DNA of 64,000 bases from Tetradesmus obliquus (taxonomy: Eukaryota; Chlorophyta; Chlorophyceae; Sphaeropleales; Scenedesmaceae): the NCBI GenBank assembly GCA_030272155.1, contig CP126192.1:8032501-8096500 (forward strand), given 5' to 3'. This document shows positions 12,401-24,551 of the stretch, piece after piece (within the stretch, counting starts at the first letter, position 1; every line of letters starts with the position of its first letter). The position numbers and the translations under genes are program-made. The notes beneath the pieces were generated by a model. That model was not told where the DNA came from. It saw nothing but the letters and a program-made list of their open reading frames with translations, and did no database searches.

Positions 12401-14449
12401 GAGGAGCGGCTCGTGAAGCTGCAGCAGCAGCTGCACGCGCACCGCAAGCTGCGGCAGCAGCTGCTGCAGCCTTCAGCAAAGGCACAGCAGCGCAGCAGCG
12501 CTGGCAAAAGCAGCAAGTCCTCCAGCAGCAGCAAGGGCCGCAGCAGGAGTGGCTCCATCATGCTGGATGGCTTCACTGCTGACCTGTCGCAGCTGCAGCT
12601 GCTGCAGGGGCGGCTGCTGTGGTGGGCGCTGCTGCTGGCCGGCTGCTACCTGCTGCTGCATGACAGGCAGATGCTGCTGGCTGGCTTTGGGCTGGTAGTG
12701 ATTGGGCTGTGGAGCTTTTTCTGGGGCGTGGGCGGCTCTGAGGGAGCAGTTGAGGCGCTGCAAGCGGCCGTGGATGCCAACAGCTGGTTCGGATGGGCGG
12801 TGAGTGGGGTTCAGGTTTTTGCTGCAGGTTCTGCCTTTAGGCAGGTTTAGTTGATGGTTTGGTGCTTGCTTGCAGTCGTCCGTGTGTGCTTGCGCGACTG
12901 CTGGGTGGTCAGGCTGGTCTTGCTGTGTAAATCTGTCATCAAACAAGCAAGTACTACTTTGCGCACTGCGTACTACGTTGCGCTGCAGCACCAAACTGCT
13001 TTGCAAGCCTCTTCTCTTTGCTTGACTGCTGCACCACTGACGCCTGGCTGCTGCCGCCCTGCCCTGCCTGTCCGTGCCACCCACCACCAGATCGGCGTGT
13101 GGTACACGGCTGCCTGTGCAGCACTGTGCCTGCTGCTGCCGCTGGTGCTGGCGAGTTGTGTGCTGCTGCTGGCCACATGGCTGTGGGCTGCCGTCTCCTG
13201 CAGCAGCATTGCGATGACGCCCTGCGTATCACGCATGGGCTTGTCGCTGTGGATTGGGCTGCAGATGTGGCTGTACTCTAATGGAGAGCTGCTGCGAGGT
13301 GTGTGTCAGCTGCAGCAGGCTGCGAACGCTGTTGTATGTAGCTGCAGCCGTTCAACTAGTTCTGCTACTTCAGCTGCCAGCAGATTTGCTCGTCTGTCGC
13401 CGAATGCAGCTGTTGTTGCGTGTTTCCTGCATTCTCAGCTGGAGGAATGTATGCTTGCATGTCCTGCTGCCAGCTGATTACTTCTTGCTACTGCTGCTGC
13501 TGCTGCTACTGCCTGCGAAACTCTTTCTGTTGCTGCTGCAGGCGGCGCAATAGCAGTCGGTGTCTGCGCTGTGCTCTACAAGCGGCCCAGCCTGGCTATC
13601 TGGTGGGTGTCCATGCTGTTCTCGCCTGTGCTGTTCAGCTGGCACCTGCTGCGGTTCATGGCGCTGTCTTGGGGCCACTGGCTAGGCCTCACACAGAGGT
13701 CCCCAGAGCTTGCTGCAAAGATTGCGGCAGCGATTACAGCACGTCAGGCGCAGATGCAGCTGCGAGACGGGCAGCCGCAGAAGCAGGAAGAATCGCGGGG
13801 AGGCACAGTCAACGGCGCTGCAGCAAGCTCAGAAGGCCCGCCTGTCACCAAGGGCAGAAAGATGATCGGGCCAGGCAGCAGCCCGTATAGCACAGCAGCA
13901 CCCGCAGCTGCGCCGGCAGCAGCAGCAGCAGCGTCTCCTGCTGCTGACTTTGGCAGCGCGGCAGCATACCCGCTACGCAGGACGGGTTTGCGCCGCGCCA
14001 CACGGGCTGCACGTGTTACAGTCTGGAGTATATTCAACGGCCCCTGGTGGCCTGCTACCTTCAGGCCAGAGGATCTCGCCTTCACCTGCTACTGGTGGAT
14101 CCGCATGGTGGGCTGGGTGCTGCCCTGGCGGGCTCTGACGGCTGCCGTGATCGCGATCAAGATCGCATTTGCGGTGGCGGCGTTTGCGGTGGCGGCGGCT
14201 GCATTTGGGGTACCTGGAAGCTGGATGACTGTAGGGAGGCTGGTGCAGCTAGTGCTTTTGAGGCTGGGGGCTGGCGCTGGTGTGCTGTGGGTGGGCTCGT
14301 GTGTGCTCGATGACCTGGCGAGGATCATAGATCCCATGAAGTGGGCGAAGCGGCAGCAGCGGCGGCTGCAGAAGCAGCGACGGGGGCAGGCGAAGCAGCG
14401 GCAAGGGCCTGATGGCAGGGCTCGGGCTGAGTCTCCTGCACTGAACTAA
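9435..14449 (+). CDS. Multi-pass membrane J-domain (DnaJ-like) protein, 5' exon(s) unresolved
   Basis: An Hsp70 co-chaperone fused to a membrane anchor. Exons with consistent phase: 9435..9490, 9774..9847, 10213..10272, 10636..10728, 10901..10979, 11284..11398, 12146..12799, 13091..13298, 13542..14449. These give 748 aa from the first exon listed. The J domain is split over three exons: VLGVRRSSTQKEITRAFR, then LSRQYHPDKNPSKD with the essential HPD loop, then AAYEYLTDP. A Ser/Gln-rich segment follows (about 12250-12550), then hydrophobic segments near 12600-12730, 13100-13280, 13550-13680 and 14090-14310, so at least six membrane spans, and a basic C-terminal tail. The start of helix I and the initiator ATG must lie in an exon before 9435 that I could not define. 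The organelle is not evident. The overall architecture matches no family I can name. Confidence 0.7.
11284..11800 (+). repeat. Decayed tandem copies of a J-protein exon end
   Basis: The 3' part of exon 11284..11398, encoding SGWKLPRVLEPPLMYLAKQK, recurs downstream near 11490-11536, 11600-11667 and 11730-11790. The copies carry substitutions and small deletions that break the frame. A copy of the start of the next exon (12146 onward) lies upstream near 12030-12080. The orientation relative to the intact exons follows the same rule as in the other genes. Confidence 0.75.
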
Positions 14450-15420
14450 GGGATTTCCTATACCATGATCTTGGCGTTACAGCATTGATAACGGTGTTGA
14501 TCAGATAGCATTCCATGTTCCTTGTGGTCGAGGGTAATGCAGCATGTGGGAAGATTGTCGATCCTCCTTTTCTGCTCATCTGTACTTCAAGTACACGTAC
14601 TTGAAAGTACCGCCGGTACTTCGGAATCCCTCTTGAAGTCGCATCAGCAGCAGCTGCTGCATTAAGTCAGCAAACAGGCCTGTGTTTGCGCGCATGGGTC
14701 AGCTGCACAAACGCCGGATCATGCCATATGCTGTATGGGGCTCAGAAAAGGGTTGAGGGCAGCCTGCACAGTGTGTCAACCTCAAGCTCGTGATGTAAAT
14801 CGCAATACCGTGTTAGCGCTGCCCGCTGCCATGTCACATAAGTCCATTGCCCAGAACAAACTACAGTGGAAGGGACACCATCATCATCATGTTACCCATC
14901 AAGCCATAGCATCAACGCCATCGGCCCCGCGCCCCAATGGAAGGGACACCATAACAATGGGGCCCTGCGGCAGGCAGCGGCTGCCAGCATCATGCGGCGG
15001 CGCGCTGCTGCCTTGTGAATGCAGCGCATACGTGCACAAACAGACCGACACAATGCCAAACTGACGCTCACAGCATATCCAGCAACAATCCCAGCATGTG
15101 TGCACATGCAGCTCCGCACTAACCGCTGCGTAGTTGTGCATGCTGCACGCATTACATACACAGTCTGGGAATTAAATCCTTGCCCACTAGGATGTCACGG
15201 CCACCGTGGCTCTGTCGGCGGCAAGACTGTGGCAGGATGCTGGTTGCCACTGGTTGTGGTGCATGCACTCCGAGACAGTGCCAGGTGCAGCAAGCTGCAT
15301 CAGTTAATAACCAATTCTGCACATATCCAAACGGCTCGCGCGCTCGTGCCTGCAGCTGTCCAATGTATTGCAGTGCACGCATGTCGCCACCTCACGGTGC
15401 ACTGAGGCGACAACGTTACC
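14450..15420. other. Intergenic region between convergent genes; short hairpin and dispersed repeat
   Basis: No gene is recognisable. An imperfect hairpin of two GTACTTnAAG-type arms lies near 14582-14612. The segment AATGGAAGGGACACCAT near 14937 repeats almost exactly near 14867. A 21-base string (CGCCATCGGCCCCGCGCCCC and one more base) near 14919 recurs in reverse complement near 8800, just behind the PHD gene, so it is probably a small dispersed repeat. Confidence 0.4.
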
Positions 15421-15439
15421 ATCAAAGTCGTGTTGTTGG

Positions 15440-16004
15440 CACCTCACAGGTAGAGCAAGGCTGACAACATGATGCCGCGCCGCAGCGTCTCGTTACTTTC
15501 AACAAAGCGCTGCGCCTGCATCAGCATGAAGCACGCTGCACATATCCGGACGGCTCGCGCACGTGCCGCAATCTGCCCGCAGCTGTCCGATGTACTGCAG
15601 CGCACGCATGTCACCACCTCATGGTGCACTGAGGCGACAGCGTTATAACAACAAAGTCATGTTGTTGGCACCTCATAGGTAGAGTGAGGCGGAGAACATG
15701 ATGCCCCGCCGCAGTCTCAATGCTCTCAATGAAGCGCTGCGCCCGCACAGATGACAAATGCCAACACGCATGCCGATGTTTGTATTGCAGCACACCTGCC
15801 AAAGGCCCAGTAAGCTGAGCCACACAAGCATCACAACGGTGGCTGGTAACCACCTCTCACAGGCATAGCAGAGGCCGAGCACACGGTCTTTGCTGTTCTC
15901 CTGCCACCGCCTCACAGGTAGAGCGAGGCGGAGAACATGATGCCGCGCCGCAGGGTCTCATTGCTCTCAATGAAGCGCTGCGCCAGCGTCTCGTCACCAA
16001 CAAC
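15440..16004 (-). repeat. Three tandem copies of the MTR4 terminal exon with 3' flank
   Basis: The last exon (15912..16004) recurs downstream near 15660-15740 and 15448-15530, with the flank around CACCTCAyGGTGCACTGAGGCGAC repeated in each. The period is about 215-240 bp. The downstream copies still read close to RRGIMLSALLYL or [12 protein letters not shown] but carry substitutions. They lie after the stop and so would be 3' UTR or alternative terminal exons. Confidence 0.85.
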
Positions 16005-16006
16005 CT

Positions 16007-16042
<36 letters not shown>

Positions 16043-18522
16043 GCAGCAACAGCAGCAGCAGGTAGCCCGTTGAGCTTTGGTTGTTTACCAGGGACTCACT
16101 TCATTCACTCTGGTGCCAGCAACGAGGCAGCTTGGCACACACCAGCCAGAAGCAGCAAGCACTGGCAGCACGTGCGATGCATGGGGAGCACCAGAGCGGC
16201 ACCAGAAGTCATGACAGTTGACATACTTTACCAGATGTTTCTGCTTGAAAAGAGGCCTGGAGGGTGCATGCTAATCTGGCTGCCGGCATAACCCTGCACT
16301 CCCGCGTGCAAGACTGATGTGTCCTTATCGCTCACTCAACTGCGCTGCGCGCGCCAGCTGCTGCATTAGCTCATCATCATCGTCTGCTGCTGAGCTCATC
16401 ATCGTTATCATCATCAACGATGTTAAATCAAATAAGCCACAGCTCACCTGTGCTGCGCGCGCCAGCTGCTGCATGAGCTCGTCAAGGCGGCGTGCCACGC
16501 GGATGATGCTGCCCTCAAAGATGTCCGTCATGCCAGCCACCTGCATTGCACAAAAACAACACACTCTAATAAAAAAAACAGTGCAGTCACATTGGACTTC
16601 ATTCGTCGTGTGCCGCGCACATGGTGCAGGTGGTTAGTTCTGCACCACATGGATGACGCTTGTCCCAAATTGGCTGCTGTTGTTCGACCACTTCAGCGCA
16701 AGGCATCACAATGTTGTCAATCCTCCCACCTCTGCGAAGCTCTTGCCCTTGGACCAGTTGTAGAAGACGTCCATGAGGCTGGGCCGGAAGCCCCCTAGGT
16801 ACTCCTCCTCGTCCACCTCCAGCCCGGCCTCGCGCGATATTGACGCAATCCCGCGTGCGGCGTCCTGCAGGCCCAGCAGTAACGTGTGTTAGTGACAATG
16901 TAATACATTTGAAACTGACGGCCGCCCAGGTACTCCTCCTCATCCACTTCAAGGCCGGCCTCGCGAGAAATAGAGGCGATGCCGCGTGCAGCGTCCTGCA
17001 AACACAACACGAGCATGTTATGACATGGTTGTTAGGGTTCTGGACAAACCCGGAGGTACTCCTCCTCATCCACTTCGAAGCCAGCCTCGCACGATACTGA
17101 CGCAATCCCGCGCGCGGCGTCCTGCACGCAAGCAAGGAAGATTGTTGGTCAACATGCACTTCATGGATCTGCCCAGGTACTCCTCCTCAACCACCTCGAG
17201 GCTCGCCTCGCGTGATATCGACGCCATCCCGCGTGCGGCGTCCTGCAAACGCAACACGAGCATGTTATGACATGGCCGTTAGGGTTTGCGACAAACCCGG
17301 AGGTACTCCTCCTCATCCACTTCGAGTCCGGCCTCGCGCGAAATAGATGCGATGCCGCGTGCGGCGTCCTGCATGCAAGCAAGAAAGGATGTTGGTCAAT
17401 GGGCAGTGTGTATGAATCAGAAGCTGCCCAGGTACTCCTCATCATCGACCCCAAGTCCAGCCTCGCGAGAACTAGATGCGTATGTTAGTGACAACGTACA
17501 CATTTGAAACCGATTGCCGCCCAGGTACTCCTCCTCATCAACTTCAAGGCCCGCCTCACGAGAAATAGATGCGATGCCGCATGCGGCGTCCTGCAGGCCC
17601 AGCAATAACGTGTGTTAGTGACAATGTAACATATTTAAATTGACGGCTGCTCAGGTACTCCTCCTCGTCGACTTCAAGGGGAGCCTCGCCGAATGCAACG
17701 CGATGCCGCGCGCAGCATCCTGAAGGCGCGCAAACTGTAAATGAGCCGTGGGTTGCTGTAGTGAGATGTGAAAATCATTGGTACAGCTGGAATGCTGACG
17801 ATCACCAATGCACTGTCGCTTGCTGTCACAGCATCTTGCAACAGCCAGAGAACCACAGCCGGCGGCAGCCACCACAGCAGGCAGCAACATCCCCCAGCGG
17901 GATTTGTCAGGCTCAAGGCTTTTTGCCTTCAATTGCAGCCTACGCCAGCATGCCAGGGCATGCCAGGGCATGATGAACAAGTAAATTGATTGGCTCACCT
18001 GGAGCTGCCGCAGCGGGTCTGCCAGCTGCTTTGTGATGGCCACCTCCTCATTGGTGCGGTCTGTGGGCGTGAGGCAGGACACCAGCGCCAGCAGCTGGTG
18101 CTTGTCCAGCCCGTGGAAGCAGCCGTTGAACATGAGCTCTGCAGGGCGGGCAGAATGATCATTCAAAAGTTGACTGTTATCTGACATCAGCATCTCTGTA
18201 GCGCAGGCCGAGGGGCAAACGGTTTGATAAGCTTGCAGCAAGCGGAGCAACGAGATATCCTGCAATGCATACAGCGAAAAAGCAGCCGCAACAGACAGCA
18301 AAGCGCTACCTGCTATTGGATCATATGTACATGCACCGGCCACCCAAACATTGACGTTGAAAGTCAGCTCACCCACGGTCAGCAGCTCGTCTGCTGTGTC
18401 GATCTCGCAGGCTGCGCGGCCTTTCAGCAGCACGGTGCCGTCAGCAGCCACGTGCCCCAGCCGCCGCAGCACCTGCAGCCTCGCCTTGCTCTCCGCCCTG
18501 AAACTGGCCAGCAGCGTGCCCT

Positions 18523-18558
<36 letters not shown>

Positions 18559-18633
18559 ATGGTTTGTGTGTCCGCATACAAAAGTGCAGCCTCGCCTTGC
18601 TCTCCTCCCTGAAACTGGCCAGCAGCATGCCCT

Positions 18634-18687
<54 letters not shown>

Positions 18688-21309
18688 ATGGTTTGTGTGT
18701 CCGCATACAAAAGTGCAGCCGAGCCTTGCTCTCCTCCCTGAAACTGGCCAGCAGCGTGCCCTGCATGACAGGCAGCATGACGTCACATGTGTTGTTGTTG
18801 TCATAAAATGTTTACAGACGACCAGATGTGCAGCACCTGCAGCCGAGCTTTGCTCTCTTCCCTGAAACTGGCCAGCAGCGTGCCCTGCAGGACAGGCAGC
18901 ATGACATCAGATGTGTTTATTGTTGTCATGAGATGTTTACAGACGACCACAAGTGCAGCACCTGCAGCCGCGCCTTGCTCCCCTCCCTGAAACTGGCCAG
19001 CAGCGTGCCCTGGCGGCAGCAGCAGCAGCAGCAGCGGGAAAAGCTCTTGACGCTGGTAACTTCAGCCCGTTCCCAGCCTGCATGATACATTTATCCTTAA
19101 AACTGCTTACACTTGGTCGAGACAAGTGCAGAAAACATGTTCACTGGCTGCATGAGCCGCATGCAGCAACTCCCACCTTGAGCTGTGCCTTGAGCTCTGC
19201 TGCGCGCTCGTCCAGTGCAGCTTTCTTGGCGTAGAGCGCAAAGCGCTCACTGTCGCGCTCCGCCTGGAACACTGCAGCAGCAGAAGCAGCAGCAGCAGCA
19301 GCAGGTAGGTGCCAGCTATGTAACATACGAAGCACAGCGGCAAATGCCCGCAGCTGCAGTCTGAGGCTTGCAATGGTGCTGGTGCTCGGTTGCTGCTGAA
19401 AGTGCCAGCCAGCGACGTCGACGCCTCAGGGTTTGAGACAACCTGCTGGTTGGCTGCTGCTGCTGCTGCTGATGCTGCACATGTTAATGCTAGACTGGCT
19501 GACTGTTTGATTTGACTGCAGCTGCTGCCTTTGGCTCACCAGGGTTCTTGACCAGCTGCTGCCCCAGCTGCTGCTATGCTGCTGCTGCTGCTCATGTAGC
19601 TGCTAGACTGGCCATGTTGGCTGCATCCGCTGCCTCAGGCTCACCAGGGTTCTTGACCAGCTGCTGCTCCAGCTTGTTCACGTTGGCCACAGCAGCAGAC
19701 AGCTCCTCATCACCTGCAACCCCAGCAGCAGCGGCAGCAGCAGCAGCGTGGAATCAGCACACAACGCGGCAGCGGTGTGGGACAACACACAGCTGACACA
19801 GTGTACAAAGAGCGAGTCACTTTGGCGCCATGCGTTGCCACACAGCAGGCTCATCGCCTGCACAGCCAACAGCGTGACGCTGTCAGCGTGAATGTATCAG
19901 CGCAACATTTCAGCTCAACTGCTGCACTTCTACCCAGACAGCCCCATGTCTCCAACCGGGTCCAATACAACTCACCCACACGCTCAACCCCCTGCCAACA
20001 CAGTCATGATGCTGGGCATCAGCTCACGCACACCTGACAGCCCCATGTCCTCAACCAGGTCCAGCAGCAGCAGCAGCAGCAGCAGCAGACATGCCCCCCC
20101 CCCCCCTGCACACTCGCTTCTCGTGCAGCTCACCATCCAACCTCAACTGTTGCTACCCCTCACCTGCCAGCCCCATGTCCTCCACTGGGTCCAGCAGTGG
20201 CAGGCCAGCCGGGTAGCGCTTGGCCATGTCCTGCAGGGCAGAAGACACAGGCAAAAATAGCAAACTCAACACAGTGCATTACGTCGGACTGTTGTGGTGA
20301 GTAAAAGACACATACAGGCATCCATACACGCTTCTGCGACACACCTCTTGACATAACCAAGCGCGATCTGCCCCACCTGCTACAGTCTGCAGGAAAGGCA
20401 CGTAATGCAGCAGCGTGATCCAGAGATCACACCGCACCCAACAATTATGATATGAGACATGGCTAGTGAGATTCGCGCAATGTGTCAAACCCAGTCTCTG
20501 CTTCTCTATGCAGATCTATCTGCTACTCCCACCTGCAGCACGCACAGCAGGCGCGGCGCAGCAACCCCGAGGTTCCGCAGCAAACTTGGCTGATAAGATG
20601 CATACTTTTTTATTCTAGATTGCTTGATTTGCTTGCAGAAGCTGCTATATCCCTGTTCATCTCACCTGCAGCACGCACAGCAGGCTCTGCCGCGCCTCAA
20701 AGGGCCTCAGGTGCTCCGGCAGGCCCACCCGTAACACAGCACAGCACAGCACAGCAGCCACAAAACCCCTTGTGCAACGCCCGTACTGGCGACGAGACAT
20801 TGCGGGTGACTTCTCCGCAGCGAGTTCAAGAAAAGAATGTTGTACATTCACTCTCTGCATGTCTCTGCTGCAGTCAAAATTTGCAAAGGTTCCAGCCATG
20901 CTGCTTCTCTCACCTGTAGCACGCAAAGCAAGCTCTGCCGTGCCTCAAAGGGCCGCAGGTCTTCCGGCAAGCCCACCCGTAACACGCTGATGCCTGTTAC
21001 TAACGTTAATGACACAGGCAGCACCGCCATCTCAGCAGCCGGCGGCTGCTGCTGCTGCTGCTGCTGCTGCTCGCTGCCCTTGCCTTTGCTGCCTTTCTTG
21101 CCGCCATCTGCTGCTGCTGCGGTTCCATTGGCTGCACTGCCGCTGCTGCTGCTGCCTGCCTTGCTGCTTCCTGCCAGTCCTACAGGAGCCGGTTTTGGCT
21201 GGCCCTCTTTCAAACTGCCTGCTGCAACCGGCAGCAGCAAATCAATGATGTAGTTTGCTGCTGCATCGTCAACTGCATCTGCTGCTGCTGCTTCTGCGCT
21301 GCCGTTGGC

Positions 21310-21348
<39 letters not shown>

Positions 21349-24300
21349 GTGGGCGCTGGGTTTGCGCAGTACACTGACCACAATGCCCCATCCCCACTCA
21401 TCCTGCAACCAGGTGATACAAAGTCAGCAGACGAAGCATGTCAGCAGCAAAGGTGCACGGGTGACAGCTCAAAACGCATCACACTGTGAAGCTGTGCATG
21501 TTTGCTGAGAAGAAGTACAGCTGCTGCAATCATAATGACGCCACACAACAATTGACATGCAGCTAGCCATGGCTGGCATGACAGTGACGCATAAAACCAT
21601 CAACAGCCGAACCCCGATTGAGAACAGAATCAAACCCTCTCACTGTGCCCTCCTTGACGCGTATCAGCCGACCCGGCTGCAGGAAAGCTAGGCACCTGTC
21701 AGGTGCCTGGATGGCTGCTGCAATGCAGGGACGCATAAAATAGCACAACATAACACAACATCACATGACAGCTGCACAATTCAACGCAGCGCTACATAGC
21801 ACAGCAGCAGCTGCTGCTGCAGCTACACCTACACCATAAATCACCCAGTCCAACCTAGCTAAGTCCTCTCACCGCGCCCTCCTTGACGCGTATGAGCCGT
21901 CCCGGCCGCAGGAAAGCCAGGCACCTGTCGGGTGCCTGGATGGCTGTTGCAATGGCGCCCTCTGCTGCTGCCAGCTGCCCCCGCAGCGCCTTGTACTCAG
22001 ATATGGCGGCCTGCAGGCACAGCAGCAGTTCAGCAGCAGGCATAACAAGCGAGCTGAGAAACAGCAGCAAGAACCAGCTGCCGACGCAGGCAAGGACATC
22101 ACCATGCAGCCAACCAAGGCACTGTGGATATGCACTGTCTAGCTGTGTTGCTAAAGGTTATCGACGCACATGGTTGCAACAGTGCTACTCCTGCCTGGCA
22201 GCTTTGCTGTACCGCGACCATACACAGCTGGCACAAGCACTCCCGGCGGCGCAGCATAAGCCTGAGAACAAGAGACACCAGCAGTGCTGCAATCACAAAC
22301 AGACCAGCCGCCGCCTCACACCTGCCCCTCCAGCTGCAGCTGCTCCGACTGGGCCTCAATCTCCTTCAGCTCAGCCTCCATCTGCAAAAATAACAGAGAC
22401 AGTGACAGTGACAGTGACAGCAGCAGCATGAGCGTGACAGAGCAAACAGTGTGTAGATGAAGCAACACGTGATGGTTTTGTTCAAGGTCATGGAACGCAC
22501 CAAATACCTACAAGGTAGTCAATTGTGTGCGCTGCGCACTGCCCGTCATCACAGTCTAGATGGTGACAACCTCACCTTGGGCGTGGCCTGCTCCTGCTGA
22601 AACTCCTTGAAGCTGGTTACACAACAACGATTCACACAACGCAACATAGCCAGGTGCTATCCCTGACACACACCGCACAGCTCACCTGAGGCATGGCCTG
22701 CTCCTGCTGGAACTGCTGGAAGCTGCTAGCGCCACACGGCTAGACCTACGGCAACTGTGACTGATGCAACAGAGACAGGCCAACAGCCGCACCTGAGGCA
22801 TGGCCTGCTCCTGCTGGAACTGCTGGAGGCTGTTTGCAATCACGCACGCTGCCATTGGAATGCAATTCAAACCCTACAGCAAACTCTCAAAATCCTAAAT
22901 ACACTCTTAAAGCCTCACCTGGGGCATCGCCTGCTCCTGTTGGAACTGCTGGAAGCTGTTTGCGATCACGTACTCCAGGTCGTGCGTGCCGCCCTCCACG
23001 CGCTTCATGAGGTTGAGCAGCGTGTAGTAGCTGAGGCGGAAGCTGCTGAGAAGGGGGGAGGGCTTGCCCTGCTCATGTTGTGTGGCGGAGTGCAGTTGTA
23101 CAGTGCAGCAGCATTCACAAGTTAAACAAAGCTTCATCAGGTTCAGCAGCATGTAGTAGCTCAGTCGGAAGCTGCTCAGCAGGGGAAAGGGCTTGCCCTG
23201 CAGCAGCAGCAGCAGCAGTGGCGGGAGTGGCGGCTTAAGCAGCAGCAGCATGAAGTTGAGCAGCGTGTAGCAGCTTAAGCGGAAGCTGCTCAGCAGAGGC
23301 GAGGGCTTGCCCTGCGAGCAGCAGCAGCAACAACAGCTCTCATAATCACACGAGCCATCAACAAAGGCCCCGCAGCTGCACGATGCCCTTGCAAACGACA
23401 AATGATCATCTTGCATCCAGCTGCTTGGTCAAAAACGTAGTGATCCCTCACACCACTAGCACCCCCCAACACCTGCACCATGCCCTTCACACCCAGCTGC
23501 AGGATTCATGTTCTAAGCCTTGTGTTGAGTACAGGCCTCGCAGCCGCCCCCACCTGCACCATGCCCTTGCAGGTCTCCAGTTCCAGGCTCTCATCAGCAC
23601 CCAGCTGTTACACTTGTTCACATGAAAGTCACAAAATAATATTGAAGCCACGCCGCACCTGCACTATGCCCTTGCACGTCTCCAAATCCAGGCTCTCGTC
23701 CAGGCACACGATGACCGTGCCGCGGTCGTCCTTGCCGCACACATGCAACACATGTGCAGTACTCGCCCCACCCACCCAAGGATGGGGACGCGAAACCAGA
23801 TGCCAACGACAGGCTCACACAGGCAGGCTGATACATGAAGCCAGCCGCACCTGCACGATGCCCTTGCAGGTCTCCAGGTCTAAGCTCTCATCCACGCACA
23901 CGATGACCGTGCCGTGGTCGTCCTTGCCGCGCCGCCCCGCGCGCCCGCTCATCTGGATGTACTCGCCGCTGCCGATGTACCTGCGCAAAATGACAATATT
24001 GTAACACAAATGTAACAAACTTTGACTTCAGACAGCGCCCACTCATCTGGATGTACTCGCCGCTGCCGATGTACCTGGAAATTCATCAGCATCAGTGTTA
24101 CAAGGCATGACGACCATCATCAGAGCGCCAGACAGTTAAACCGCTGCAGTTGCCTTGGAATACGACGTGCTTGACGGGCGCCGCGTAGCTGCGCTACATG
24201 TGCATGGATTTTACAGAGCCTTGCTGCACTGATGATGTATGAAAGCAATGCATGTGTTGATAAGTGACGCGACAATGGAGGCGGCAGCAGCAAATTCAAG

Positions 24301-24514
24301 GCACACCGTTCCGCCTGGCCTTGAACTGGTTGAGGCTGCACCAGAAACAACACTCTCACAACAGCAGCAGCAGCAGCAAGCAGGGCGCACCTTTCCGCCT
24401 GGCCGTCAAACTTTTTGAGGCTGGAGAAGATGACTGTGCGCGCGGGCATGTTGAGGCCCATGGCAAAGGTCTCCGTGGTGAACAGCACCTTGATCAGGTT
24501 CTCCTGCAAGCAAA

Positions 24515-24551
<37 letters not shown>

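Noticed and set aside
18424..18804. Poly-Cys, poly-Ala, poly-Ser and poly-Gln ORFs over triplet tracts, here and at many other places
   Set aside because: Every frame of a CAG/CTG run is open, so these are by-products of microsatellites and shadows of exons on the other frame.
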